From: Solen grandis
Taxonomy: Eukaryota > Mollusca > Bivalvia > Adapedonta > Solenidae
Reading direction: 5' to 3'
DNA length: 64,000 nucleotides
NCBI GenBank assembly: GCA_021229015.1
Contig: CM037783.1
Coordinates: 7,945,324 to 8,009,323, forward strand
Part shown: positions 9,992-22,151 of the stretch, piece by piece
How the letters are laid out: the number at the start of each line of letters is the position of its first letter
Position numbering within the stretch: the first letter of the stretch is position 1
The notes under the pieces: generated by a model
Seen by the model: only the letters and a program-made list of their open reading frames with translations
The model's database searches: none
What the model was told of the DNA's origin: nothing
Made by a program: the position numbers and the translations under genes

Positions 9992-12900
9992 TAATGTGAG
10001 TATGACAGACTGTCTGATAGCTGAGCACTATAATGTGAGTATGATAGACTGTCTGATAGCACTATAATGTGAGTATGATAGACTCTCTGATAGCACTATA
10101 ATGGATACCTATAATTGATATGACAGACTCTCTGATAGCACTATAATGTGAGTATGAAGACTCTCTGATAGCACTATAATGTGAGTATGATAGACTCTCT
10201 GATAGCACTATAATGTGAGTATGATAGACTCTCTGATAGCACTATAATGTGAGTATGAAGACTCTCTGATAGCACTATAATGTGAGTATGATAGACTCTC
10301 TGATAGCACTATAATGTGAGTATGATAGACTCTCTGATAGCACTATAATGTGAGTATGACAGACTCTCTGATAGCACTATAATGTGAGTATGATAGACTC
10401 TCTGATAGCACTATAATGTGAGTATGATAGACTCTCTGATAGCACTATAATGTGAGTATGATAGACTCTCTGATAGCACTATAATGTGAGTATGATAGAC
10501 TCTCTGATAGCACTATAATGTGAGTATGACAGACTCTCTGATAGCACTATAATGTGAGTATGACAGACTCTCTGATAGCACTATAATGTGAGTATGATAG
10601 ACTCTCTGATAGCACTATAATGTGAGTATGACAGACTCTCTGATAGCACTATAATGTGAGTATGATAGACTCTCTGATAGCACTATAATGTGAGTATGAT
10701 AGACTCTCTGATAGCACTATAATGTGAGTATGATAGACTCTCTGATAGCACTATAATGTGAGTATGATAGACTCTCTGATAGCACTATAATGTGAGTATG
10801 ACAGACTCTCTGATAGCACTATAATGTGAGTATGACAGACTCTCTGATAGCACTATAATGTGAGTATGATAGACTCTCTGATAGCACTATAATGTGAGTA
10901 TGATAGACACTGATAGCACTATAATGTGAGTATGATAGACTCTCTGATAGCACTATAATGTGAGTATGACAGACTCTCTGATAGCACTATAATGTGAGTA
11001 TGACAGACTCTCTGATAGCACTATAATGTGAGTATGACAGACTCTCTGATAGCACTATAATGTGAGTATGATAGACTCTCTGATAGCACTATAATGTGAG
11101 TATGACAGACTCTCTGATAGCACTATAATGTGAGTATGACAGACTCTCTGATAGCACTATAATGTGAGTATGATAGACTCTCTGATAGCACTATAATGTG
11201 AGTATGACAGACTCTCTGATAGCACTATAATGTGAGTATGACAGACTCTCTGATAGCACTATAATGTGAGTATGACAGACTCTCTGATAGCACTATAATG
11301 TGAGTATGATAGACTCTCTGATAGCACTATAATGTGAGAGTATGACCGACTCTCTGATAGCACTATAATGTGAGTATGACAGACTCTCTGATAGCACTAT
11401 AATGTGAGTATGATAGACTCTCTGATAGCACTATAATGTGAGTATGACAGACTCTCTGATAGCACTATAATGTGAGTATGACAGACTCTCTGATAGCACT
11501 ATAATGTGAGTATGACAGACTCTCTGATAGCACTATAATGTGAGTATGATAGACTCTCTGATAGCACTATAATGTGAGTATGATAGACTGACTCTGATAG
11601 CACTATAATGTATGATAGACTCTCTGATAGCACTATAATGTGAGTATGACAGACTCTCTGATAGCACTATAATGTGTGTATGACAGACTCTCTGATAGCA
11701 CTATAATGTAAGTATGATAGACTCTCTGATAGCACTATAATGTGAGTATGATAGACTCTCTGATAGCACTATAATGTGAGTATGATAGACTGTCTGATCT
11801 GATAGCACTATAATGTGAGTATGATAGACTCTCTGATAGCACTATAATGTGAGTATGATAGACTCTCTGATAGCACTATAATGTGAGTATGATAGACTCT
11901 CTGATAGCACTATAATGTGAGTATGATAGACTCTCTGATAGCACTATAATGTGAGTATGAAGACTCTCTGATAGCACTATAATGTGAGTATGATAGACTC
12001 TCTGATAGCACTATAATGTGAGTATGATAGACTCTCTGATAGCACTATAATGTGAGTATGATAGACTGTCTGATTAGCACTATAATGTATGACCGACTCT
12101 CTGATAGCACTATAATGTGAGTATGACAGACTCTCTGATAGCACTATAATGTGAGTATGATAGACTCTCTGATAGCACTATAATGTGAGTATGACAGACT
12201 CTCTGATAGCACTATAATGTGAGTATGATAGACTCTCTGATAGCACTATAATGTGAGTATGATAGACTCTCTGATAGCACTATAATGTGAGTATGACAGA
12301 CTCTCTGATAGCACTATAATGTGAGTATGATAGACTCTCTGATAGCACTATAATGTGAGTATGATAGACTCTCTGATAGCACTATAATGTGAGTATGATA
12401 GACTCTCTGATAGCACTATAATTGAGTATGATAGACTCTCTGATAGCACTATAATGTGAGTATGATAGACTGTCTGATAGCACTATAATGTATGATAGAC
12501 TCTCTGATAGCACTATAATGTGAGTATGACAGACTCTCTGATAGCACTATAATGTGAGTATGACAGACTCTCTGATAGCACTATAATGTGAGTATGATAG
12601 ACTCTCTGATAGCACTATAATGTGAGTATGATAGACTGTCTGATAGCACTATAATGTATGATAGACTCTCTGATAGCACTATAATGTGAGTATGACAGAC
12701 TCTCTGATAGCACTATAATGTGAGTATGATAGACTCTCTGATAGCACTATAATGTGAGTATGATAGACTGTCTGATAGCACTATAATGTATGATAGACTC
12801 TCTGATAGCACTATAATGTGAGTATGATAGACTCTCTGATAGCACTATAATGTGAGTATGATAGACTCTCTGATAGCACTATAATGTGAGTATGACAGAC

Positions 12901-15900
12901 TCTCTGATAGCACTATAATGTGAGTATGACAGACTCTCTGATAGCACTATAATGTGAGTATGATAGACTCTCTGATAGCACTATAATGTGAGTATGATAG
13001 ACTGTCTGATAGCACTATAATGTGAGTATGATAGACTCTCTGATAGCACTATAATGTGAGTATGATAGACTCTCTGATAGCACTATAATGTGAGTATGAT
13101 AGACTGTCTGATAGCACTATAATGTGAGTATGATAGACTGTCTGATAGCACTATAATGTGAGTATGATAGACTGTCTGATAGCACTATAATGTGAGTATG
13201 ATAGACTCTCTGATAGCACTATAATGTGAGTATGATAGACTGTCTGATAGCACTATAATGTGAGTATGATAGACTCTCTGATAGCACTATAATGTGAGTA
13301 TGATAGACTCTCTGATAGCACTATAATGTATGATAGACTCTCTGATAGCACTATAATGTGAGTATGACAGACTCTCTGATAGCACTATAATGTGAGTATG
13401 ATAGACTCTCTGATAGCACTATAATGTGAGTATGATAGACTGTCTGATAGCACTATAATGTGAGTATGATAGACTGTCTGATAGCACTATAATGTGAGTA
13501 TGATAGACTCTCTGATAGCACTATAATGTGAGTATGACAGACTCTCTGATAGCACTATAATGTGAGTATGATAGACTCTCTGATAGCACTATAATGTGAG
13601 TATGATAGACTCTCTGATAGCACTATAATGTGAGTATGACAGACTCTCTGATAGCACTATAATGTGAGTATGACAGACTCTCTGATAGCACTATAATGTA
13701 GTATGATAGACTCTCTGATAGCACTATAATGTGAGTATGATAGACTCTCTGATAGCACTATAATGTGAGTATGATAGACTGTCTGATAGCACTATAATGT
13801 ATGATAGACTCTCTGATAGCACTATAATGTGAGTATGATAGACTCTGATAGCACTATAATGTGAGTATGATAGACTCTCTGATAGCACTATAATGTGAGT
13901 ATGATAGACTCTCTGATAGCACTATAATGTGAGTATGACAGACTCTCTGATAGCACTATAATGTGAGTATGATAGACTCTCTGATAGCACTATAATGTGA
14001 GTATGATAGACTCTCTGATAGCACTATAATGTGAGTATGATAGACTCTCTGATAGCACTATAATGTGAGTATGACAGACTCTCTGATAGCACTATAATGT
14101 GAGTATGACAGACTCTCTGATAGCACTATAATGTGAGTATGATAGACACTGATAGCACTATAATGTGAGTATGACAGACTCTCTGATAGCACTATAATGT
14201 GAGTATGATAGACTCTCTGATAGCACTATTATGTGAGTATGATAGACTGTCTGATAGCACTATAATGTATGATAGACTCTCTGATAGCACTATAATGTGA
14301 GTATGATAGACTCTCTGATAGCACTATAATGTGAGTATGATAGACTGTCTGACACTATAATGTGAGTATGATAGACTCTGATAGCACTATAATGTGAGTA
14401 TGAAGACTCTCTGATAGCACTATAATGTGAGTATGATAGACTCTCTGATAGCACTATAATGTGAGTATGACAGACTGTCTGATAGCACTATAATGTGAGT
14501 ATGATAGACTCTCTGATAGCACTATAATGTGAGTATGATAGACTCTCTGATAGCACTATAATGTGAGTATGATAGACTGTCTGATAGCACTATAATGTAT
14601 GATAGACTCTCTGATAGCACTATAATGTGAGTATGACAGACTCTCTGATAGCACTATAATGTGAGTATGACAAACTCTCTGATAGCACTATAATGTGAGT
14701 ATGACAGACTCTCTGATAGCACTATAATGTGAGTATGATAGACTCTCTGATAGCACTATAATGTGAGTATGACAGACTCTCTGATAGCACTATAATGTGA
14801 GTATGACAGACTCTCTGATAGCACTATAATGTGAGTATGATAGACTCTCTGATAGCACTATAATGTGAGTATGACAGACTCTCTGATAGCACTATAATGT
14901 GAGTATGACAGACTCTCTGATTGAAGACCTATAGCACTATAATGTGAGTATGAAGACTCTCTGATAGCACTATAATGTGAGTATGAAGACCTCTGATAGC
15001 ACTATAATGTGAGTATGACAGATACCCTGATAGCATTAGAATGAAGACTCTCTGATAGCACTATAATGTGAGTATGACAGACTCTCTGATAGCACTATAA
15101 TGTGAGTATGATAGACTCTCTGATAGCACTATAATGTGAGTATGACAGACTCTCTGATAGCACTATAATGTGAGTATGACAGACTCTCTGATAGCACTAT
15201 AATGTGAGTATGATAGACACTGATAGCACTATAATGTGAGTATGACAGACTCTCTGATAGCACTATAATGTGAGTATGATAGACTGTCTGATAGCACTAT
15301 AATGTGAGTATGATAGACTGTCTGATTAGCACATAATGTGAGTAATGACAGGACTCTCTGATAGCATATATTGAGTATGTAGACTCTCTGATAGCACTAT
15401 TGTGAGTATGATAGATCTCTGATTACCCACTATAATGTGAGTATGATAACTCTCTGATAGCACTATAATGTGAGTATGAAGACTCTTGATAGCACTATAA
15501 ATGTATGATGACTCTCTGATGCACTATAATGTGGTATGTTAGACTCCTGTTAGCATTAAATGGTATGATAGATCTCTGATAGCACTATAATGTGAGTTGA
15601 TGACGACTTCATGATTAGCACTATAATGTGAGTATGACAGACTCTCTGATAGCAATATAATGTGAGTATGATAAGACTACTTGATTAGCACTAATAAATG
15701 GTGAGATGATAGCTTCTCTGATAGCACTATATGTGAGTATGTAGAACTCTGATAGCATATATGTGATTATGATTAGACTTCTGATAGCACTATAAATGTG
15801 TAAGATGACTCTTGATAGCACTATATGTGAGTATGACAGACTGTCGATAGCACTATAATGTTGTATGATAGACTTCTGATAGCACAATAATGTAGTAATG

Positions 15901-17467
15901 ATAGACTCTCTGATAGCACTATAATGTGAGTATGATAGAACTTTGATAGCACTTTATGTGAGTTATGATAGTCTCCTGATAGCACTATAATGTGAGTATG
16001 ATAGACTCTTGATAGCACTATAATGTGAGTATGAAGACTCTCTGATAGCACTATAATGTAGTAGATAGACTCTCTGATAGCACTATAATGTGAGTATGAT
16101 AGACTCTCTGATAGCACTATAATGTGAGTATGAAGACTCTCTGATAGCACTATAATGTGAGTATGACAGACTCTCTGATAGCACTATAATGTGAGTATGA
16201 CAGACTCTCTGATAGCACTATAATGTGAGTATGATAGACTCTCTGATAGCACTATAATGTGAGTATGATAGACTCTCTGATAGCACTATAATGTGAGTAT
16301 GATAGACTCTCTGATAGCACTATAATGTGAGTATTCTGATAGCACTATAATGTGAGTATGATAGACTCTCTGATAGCACTATAATGTGAGTATGACAGAC
16401 TCTCTGATAGCACTATAATGTGAGTATGACAGACTCTCTGATAGCACTATAATGTGAGTATGATAGACTTCTGATAGCACTATAATGTGAGTATGATAGA
16501 CTCTCTGATAGCACTATAATGTGAGTATGATAGACTCTCTGATAGCACTATAATGTGAGTATGATAGACTCTCTGATAGCACTATAATGTGAGTATGATA
16601 GACTGTCTGATAGCACTATAATGTGAGTATGATAGACTCTCTGATAGCACTATAATGTGAGTATGATAGACTCTCTGATAGCACTATAATGTGAGTATGA
16701 CAGACTCTCTGATATCACTATAATGTATGATAGACTCTCTGATAGCACTATAATGTGAGTATGATAGACTCTCTGATAGCACTATAATGTGAGTATGACA
16801 GACTCTCTGATAGCACTATAATGTGAGTATGACAGACTCTCTGATAGCACTATAATGTGAGTATGAAGACTTCTGATAGCACTATAATGTATGATAGACT
16901 CTCTGATAGCACTATAATGTGAGTATGATAGACTCTCTGATAGCACTATAATGTGAGTATGATAGACTTCTGATAGCACTATAATGTGAGTATGATAGAC
17001 TCTCTGATAGCACTATAATGTGAGTATGATAGACTCTCTGATAGCACTATAATGTGAGTATGATAGACTCTCTGATAGCACTATAATGTGAGTATGATAG
17101 ACTTCTGATAGCACTATAATGTGAGTATGACAGACTCTCTGATAGCACTATAATGTGAGTATGACAGACTCTCTGATAGCACTATAATGTGAGTATGATA
17201 GACTCTCTGATAGCACTATAATGTGAGTATGATAGATTCTCTGATAGCACTATAATGTGAGTATGACAGATTTTAAGATAGCACTATAATGTGAGTATGA
17301 TAGACTCTCTGATAGCACTATAATGTGAGTATGATAGACTCTCTGATAGCACTATAATGTGAGTATGATAGACTGTCTGATAGCACTATAATGTGAGTAT
17401 GATAGACTGTCTGATAGCACTATAATGTGAGTATGATAGACTCTCTGATAGCACTATAATGTGAGTA
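9992..17467. repeat. Satellite array, 34-bp unit, about 220 copies
   Basis: The unit is GCACTATAATGTGAGTATGA followed by TAGACTCTCTGATA (34 bp). The phase holds over most of 7.5 kb. Recurrent variants are gaTagact/gaCagact, ctCtctg/ctGtctg, a 'tgaagact' form and a shorter unit in which 'gtgagtatg' becomes 'gtatg'. The array starts with diverged units near 9992 and ends sharply at 17467. Reading frames inside it, such as the Ser/His/Tyr-rich minus-strand frames at 15621-16150 and 16782-16979, are translations of the repeat, not genes. Confidence 0.97.
15320..16070. repeat. Degraded block inside the 34-bp satellite
   Basis: Within this stretch almost every unit carries single-base insertions or deletions (for example 'gagtaatgacaggactc', 'gcatatattgagtatgtaga', 'gcactaataaatggtgagatgat'). 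Units before about 15300 and after about 16080 are nearly uniform. The pattern resembles uncorrected long-read consensus more than biological decay. Confidence 0.85.
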
Positions 17468-18181
17468 TTTGCAGTTAACAGATTCAGACTATTTCAGTGG
17501 GTGAGTAGGGAAGGATGTTTTTGGAACGAGTCGGGGAGGAGACCCTAATCAGACAGCTTTTTGAGCCGTCTGATCTGGGTCTGCTCTGTTTGCCAATGCG
17601 TCAAAATGAGTCTAAACGAAGTAAATGTTAGAAAATAATTATCACTTCACCATCAACGTAGTACGAAACAAAGTAAGTGTGTACCGGATATGTACATTAA
17701 TTATCTTTTAATATGAATTGTTTGAGAGAGTTTTGATAGCACAAAAAAAAAGACGATTACATAGCAGCAGTTGGGGAAAAAGTCATTTGAATGCGTCTTT
17801 TTTCTCGATAACGTCACTATAAGATGGCCGCGACCACCATTTAGTGTTGTGTGACATCGTGTGGTGTCATGCAAATTGTCAACAGCTTGACATCGAAAAG
17901 TGCTAGCACTGTGTCTGCCTCACGTCGACATAGTCCTCGTATGGCTTGAATACTGTTGGTAGACCATTAAAACCAACTTAACAGTTTCAGTAAGAAACTG
18001 AACTTTGAGTTGATTCTGTGAAAGGCCAAAAACTATCCAATATTCCATAGAAATGACATATCGATGTCCTTTATCCGCCACTGGCTTATTATTTCGCATG
18101 TCACTCACAATAGACATTTATCATCAGTTGAAGCTGATCTAGCCTACATCTATAACATTTTTTTTCTCTGACTTAAACACT
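17468..18181. other. Intergenic sequence after the satellite
   Basis: Contains a short imperfect inverted sequence near 17549-17576 (aatcagac ... gtctgatctgggtctg). No gene recognised. Confidence 0.5.
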
Positions 18182-18374
18182 CACTCAGTTCCTCACCGCG
18201 ATGGTTCGAGCCCCGGCAGGGTCATTCGGATTTTCATGTGAGGAAGCCTTCAAGCTGGCTTGCGTTAGGTTGGTGGTTTTACCCGGATGTCTCCGTGCAT
18301 TCGGGGTCTTCCTCCACCTGTAATAAGTTTGACTTCGCTATATGACTGAAATACTGTCGCATCAACGGTATACT
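18182..18374 (+). mobile_element. tRNA-derived SINE, head-truncated
   Basis: Contains the B-box-like GGTTCGAGCCCC, 'catgtgaggaagcc', 'agctggcttgcgttaggttg', 'cttcctccacctgtaat' and the tail 'gctatatgactgaaatactg'. This is the same order as the complete copy at 29534-29770. The A-box part is missing. Confidence 0.75.
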
Positions 18375-19400
18375 AAAAAAAATCAATCTATAACATTTTT
18401 ATTCAAAGGCGTTTAAGCATTTCTGTGAAATTTTATGATATATTTTTCTTTGTTATATATAAAAAAAAATCTTTATTTTGCAGATTCGATCCTCTGATAT
18501 AAAGGCTCTCTGGTAATATTTAAAATGTATACCTTACCATGTTTGTTATTTCACTAAAACTGCCTTTTTATTGAAATTTTAGCCAAATTTGCATAACACT
18601 AAAATTAGGCCCTACATATTTGGCAAATATTCTTTTAACCATGTGTTGACACATGAATAATAAAATTTGGGGTCTCCTTTAACATTCTACCGAAAATAAG
18701 GAATAAAAAAATAAAACAAAATTAAAATCAGTGGTAACCCGCTGAATGAAAGTCCTTAATGTCTAAAAGAACAAATGTCGACAGTTGAAACTACTGAAAT
18801 AAAAATCGCTTATGTTTTCACTAATATTGATATGCTATTTATCACTATTACAACGTTTCCGTTGGTCTAAACGTTCAAAAAGGACACCATTCTTACGATA
18901 TTTACTTCTCAAATCTTCCATTGTGTTTACCAACCTGGTAAAGATTATAGATTTAATGGAACTCATTGTTGATTTTCACTAACATGCGGTAGAGCTGATA
19001 TGCCTTTGAAGAGTCAAATAATAAAAAAAAGAAGAAAAAAAAAATGTTGTTTACGGTTGGATGATTTATCATAAGAACCAGGGACGGTTGGTTTTGAACC
19101 TACATAGGAATGTTTTGTAAGGTAATTCGCGTGAGGGACGTACCTGAACGTATATTGTATCTTACACCACGACATTATTACGTACTGTCCCGATATTTTA
19201 TCTTCTCGACAATTCCCGGCCTTTTCTTCTTCCTTAAGCTCGCTATCAGTACATATATCAATACTTAATTGAAGTATTTGATAATTTCTGTGTCTTGTGC
19301 TGATAATAGGTGAACATTTTTAAAAACTTAGTTACGTGATTAAAAAGTGTAAATTAAGCATGAGTAAGCATGTTTACATTAATAAATAAACATTCGTGTT
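18375..19400. other. AT-rich intergenic sequence
   Basis: Homopolymer-rich, with no recognisable exon or repeat family. Confidence 0.5.
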
Positions 19401-19642
19401 TTAACCCTTTCCCTCATACAGACTCAATTTGACGCACTCAGTAGGTACCACATAAAGCATGATCTGCAGAAAACCACAGTTAAACCTTACCAAATTTAAT
19501 TACAAAATCCTCATTTCCAGACCACTGAGGAGCAGCGAACAGCATAAAACCTGATCAGCCTGCGAGTTACTCGCAGGCTGATCTGGTTTTATGTTGTTCG
19601 CATAGGTCTTTTCATGGTGTCCTCTATGAGGGAAAGGGTTAA
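19401..19642. mobile_element. piggyBac-like MITE (TTAA-flanked), copy 1
   Basis: Ends are TTAACCCTTTCCCTCATA and TATGAGGGAAAGGGTTAA, an inverted repeat bounded by TTAA as in piggyBac-type elements. Inside, 19535-19601 is a nearly perfect palindrome (gcgaacagcataaaacctga ... gcgagt/tactcgc ... tgttcgc). A second copy with over 90% visible identity lies at 34953-35195. No ORF. Confidence 0.8.
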
Positions 19643-19859
19643 TGAAAGCTCGAGTCATTTGGATATTCAACCATTCATCTCGTATTGAGTATAGCAATTT
19701 ATCAAAATGGTTCTAGTATAGAAGTAATCGTCTTATAATCAGATGTAGCCAACTCGAAGAAAAAAATGACTAAATTTTGTCTCTCTATTCACGATTATAT
19801 TATTTCTCGATAATTGGTGCAGAATTCATGATTTAACAGCACAACAACACATGGTCACA

Positions 19860-20340
19860 GTACACGATGAGGTTCTCCTGTTTCAGTTAGTAATGCGCAC
19901 CAAATCTACATAATTCAGTGAATAATCCTTAATTATTTCAATGAGCAGTTTTCACCTAGGTATGTGAGTAAAATAATTGGGCGTATAATGCTCACCTAAT
20001 GCACAACAAATAAATTTCACGTACGAAATGGTCACGTATTTGTGTGAACAATTACCACCTATATCTATAATGTTCTCCTAATTCAGTTATAATTTTTAAT
20101 CAAATTTAGAGAGCAATACTCACATGTATCAGTGAGTCTTTGCACATAATTGGATAAAGTCCTCTTAATACGATGAGTTATATTAACCTAATTCGGTGAG
20201 TAATGCTCACTCAGTAAATTGAGTGTTCACCCTTAATGAGTGTGTCACCTACTTGATGAGTGTGTCACCTTTGTGAGTGTGTCACCTTAATGAGTGTTCA
20301 CCTTCTCCTTTTGAGTGGTGCTCACCTATTTGAATAAGTA
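19860..20340. repeat. Decayed ~25-bp minisatellite
   Basis: Variants of 'tcacctaattcagtgagtaa' recur at irregular spacing, ending in a denser run (20200-20320) of 'gagtgtgtcacct' units. The order is recognisable but strongly diverged. Confidence 0.6.
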
Positions 20341-21210
20341 CTTATTTAATTAGTTTTATTTCGTTTAAAGTTCAATTTTTATAACATGTCAGAATAATGA
20401 AACGGAAACGTAAATTAAAGGGGGGAGGGGGGGGGCATGTAGGGCAACGGTAGTTGTAGCAGCCGCAGTTTTGTCAGAATACGAAGTTGTTTTCATATAA
20501 CTGTGTGTATTGCCGTTGTTTCCTTGTCATAGAAATGGGAAAACGTGATATCACAGAAACAATTATCGAATATCGGGAACTTGAAAACAGGTTCGAGTAT
20601 CAGCATATCTTTCTGTGGAAGTATGGGCGATGAAATGACCCCAGCCCCCTCCCCACCCCACTAGACCCCTTCTCAGCTGAACATGAATCATTAAAAAATT
20701 AGACGGTGACAGATTGTTTTAAATGTTTAAATTTTCAGTTTATACACAGCCTAATAAAATACCATTAACTATCAAATCGCCAATGGAAGATACTTCATAT
20801 TTACAAAAATCTATAAAAAAAAAACCGAGTTGTTCCGATTTAAATCTAAAGTGTCCCTTTATTCCTTTGACAATGGCTGACCAGCGAAGCATAATGTGTC
20901 CTGTTATAGCCGATATATGTATCTTAATTGAAACGTTTAAAGCAAAAGAAACTTGATTACACACGTTGTCTATCGTCAGTGCCTTTGTTCTTCCTCTGCA
21001 GAGCTTGACTGGAAAGAACAATGCTGATATATGTATAGGTATTTTAACTTACAAAATGGCGGAATCTACATTTGTTGCCTCTGTTACATGACAATATTTA
21101 TTTACCCTCTTGTCGGTAAATATAACAAAATACCGTGTAATCAATCAAATTAATTATTGTTACTTTATTATGTTTGTCAACTGTGATCATGTAAAACATC
21201 AACAGGAAGG
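20341..21210. other. Intergenic sequence upstream of the KY-like gene
   Basis: Contains a G-rich run at about 20418-20436 and a C-rich run near 20641. The two overlapping frames at 20723-21021 have no recognisable domain. The promoter could not be identified. Confidence 0.4.
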
Positions 21211-21234
21211 ATGCCTTGTGTGACATTGAAAAAG
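21211..21234 (+). CDS. Possible first coding exon of the KY-like gene (speculative)
   Basis: ATG CCT TGT GTG ACA TTG AAA AAG followed by GTTTGT gives eight codons ending in phase 0, compatible with the phase-0 acceptor at 21948. There is no independent support; cDNA would decide. Confidence 0.2.
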
Positions 21235-21947
21235 GTTTGTCTTATTATCTTATACTAGTATATAATTTATGGTTTCAAATAAAGGGACACACACACACAC
21301 ACTGTTTTTACGAAATATTATATAAAACTTAAGTTATATATTATTTATAGTATTAATGATTGCTTTTTGTCAAAATGATTTCCTATCCTACAGATTACAA
21401 ATTTACATATATGTATGTTCGTATACGTCGAGGTGGAGATAACTTTTCAGATTTTATTGAAACTTTCAGCACACTATACAAAATGTATAAATGAGGTTTA
21501 TCGATTAATGGAACGAGGGTATAAGTTTACATTATGTTCATCTTCCGATTAATTTTGTAAGATGTTTCAACAGATATATGTTACATATATTTTGAATCGT
21601 CAATGTTTCATAAGTACACTTTTTTGATAATGTATATATTATATCCAGTATAACAAGCAAGAAAATATCAGTGTTTTAAGTAAAATTGTAAATAATGATG
21701 GAGAACTTTCATAAACTGTTATATTTTAAACAAAACAAAAGGTTGAGTATTTCATAGAAACAGAAAATATTGTTGCTGTTAATACGTGCTTATTTTCTTA
21801 ACTGTTTAACATTTGTTGTGTCAATCAAACTTATAAATTTAATAATAGAACTTTTTATTTATGTAGACCTAAGGTGAACAATTCATATGAAAATAATTCA
21901 AATGAAATCAGAAATCACTCACGTGTAGCTCGTTGATTTCTGCTTAG

Positions 21948-22151
21948 AAAATAAAAGGTGGACCGACGTTGCCAGCCTTGTACACGAAATCGCCATCAAA
22001 GTCCTACAAATTGTCGGAAAAACACGACGTCTATGCAAAGGACATTCGACAAATTCCGGTCGATCTTCCGCCACCACGAGCAGCCCTTCGTTCGAAGTCG
22101 GAAATCATCGATATAAGTGAATATCTCCTGGTCGACGACAGAGCTTTGAGG
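21948..22151 (+). CDS. KY-like gene, first confidently read exon
   Basis: Acceptor TTCTGCTTAG ends at 21947 and donor GTATGTGT starts at 22152. 68 codons, phase 0 on both sides, ending LLVDDRALR, which continues to VPLTVLSKP in the next exon. Acidic/basic linker sequence, no domain. Confidence 0.75.

Noticed and set aside
15621..16979. Ser/His/Tyr-rich open frames on the minus strand
   Set aside because: They are translations of the 34-bp satellite, start and stop with its indels, and repeat the same short phrase.
9992..17467. CRISPR-like array
   Set aside because: Units are contiguous 34-bp copies with no unique spacers, in an animal genome.
20723..21021. Overlapping 77- and 93-residue frames
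   Set aside because: No domain, no splice context and biased composition; probably chance frames.
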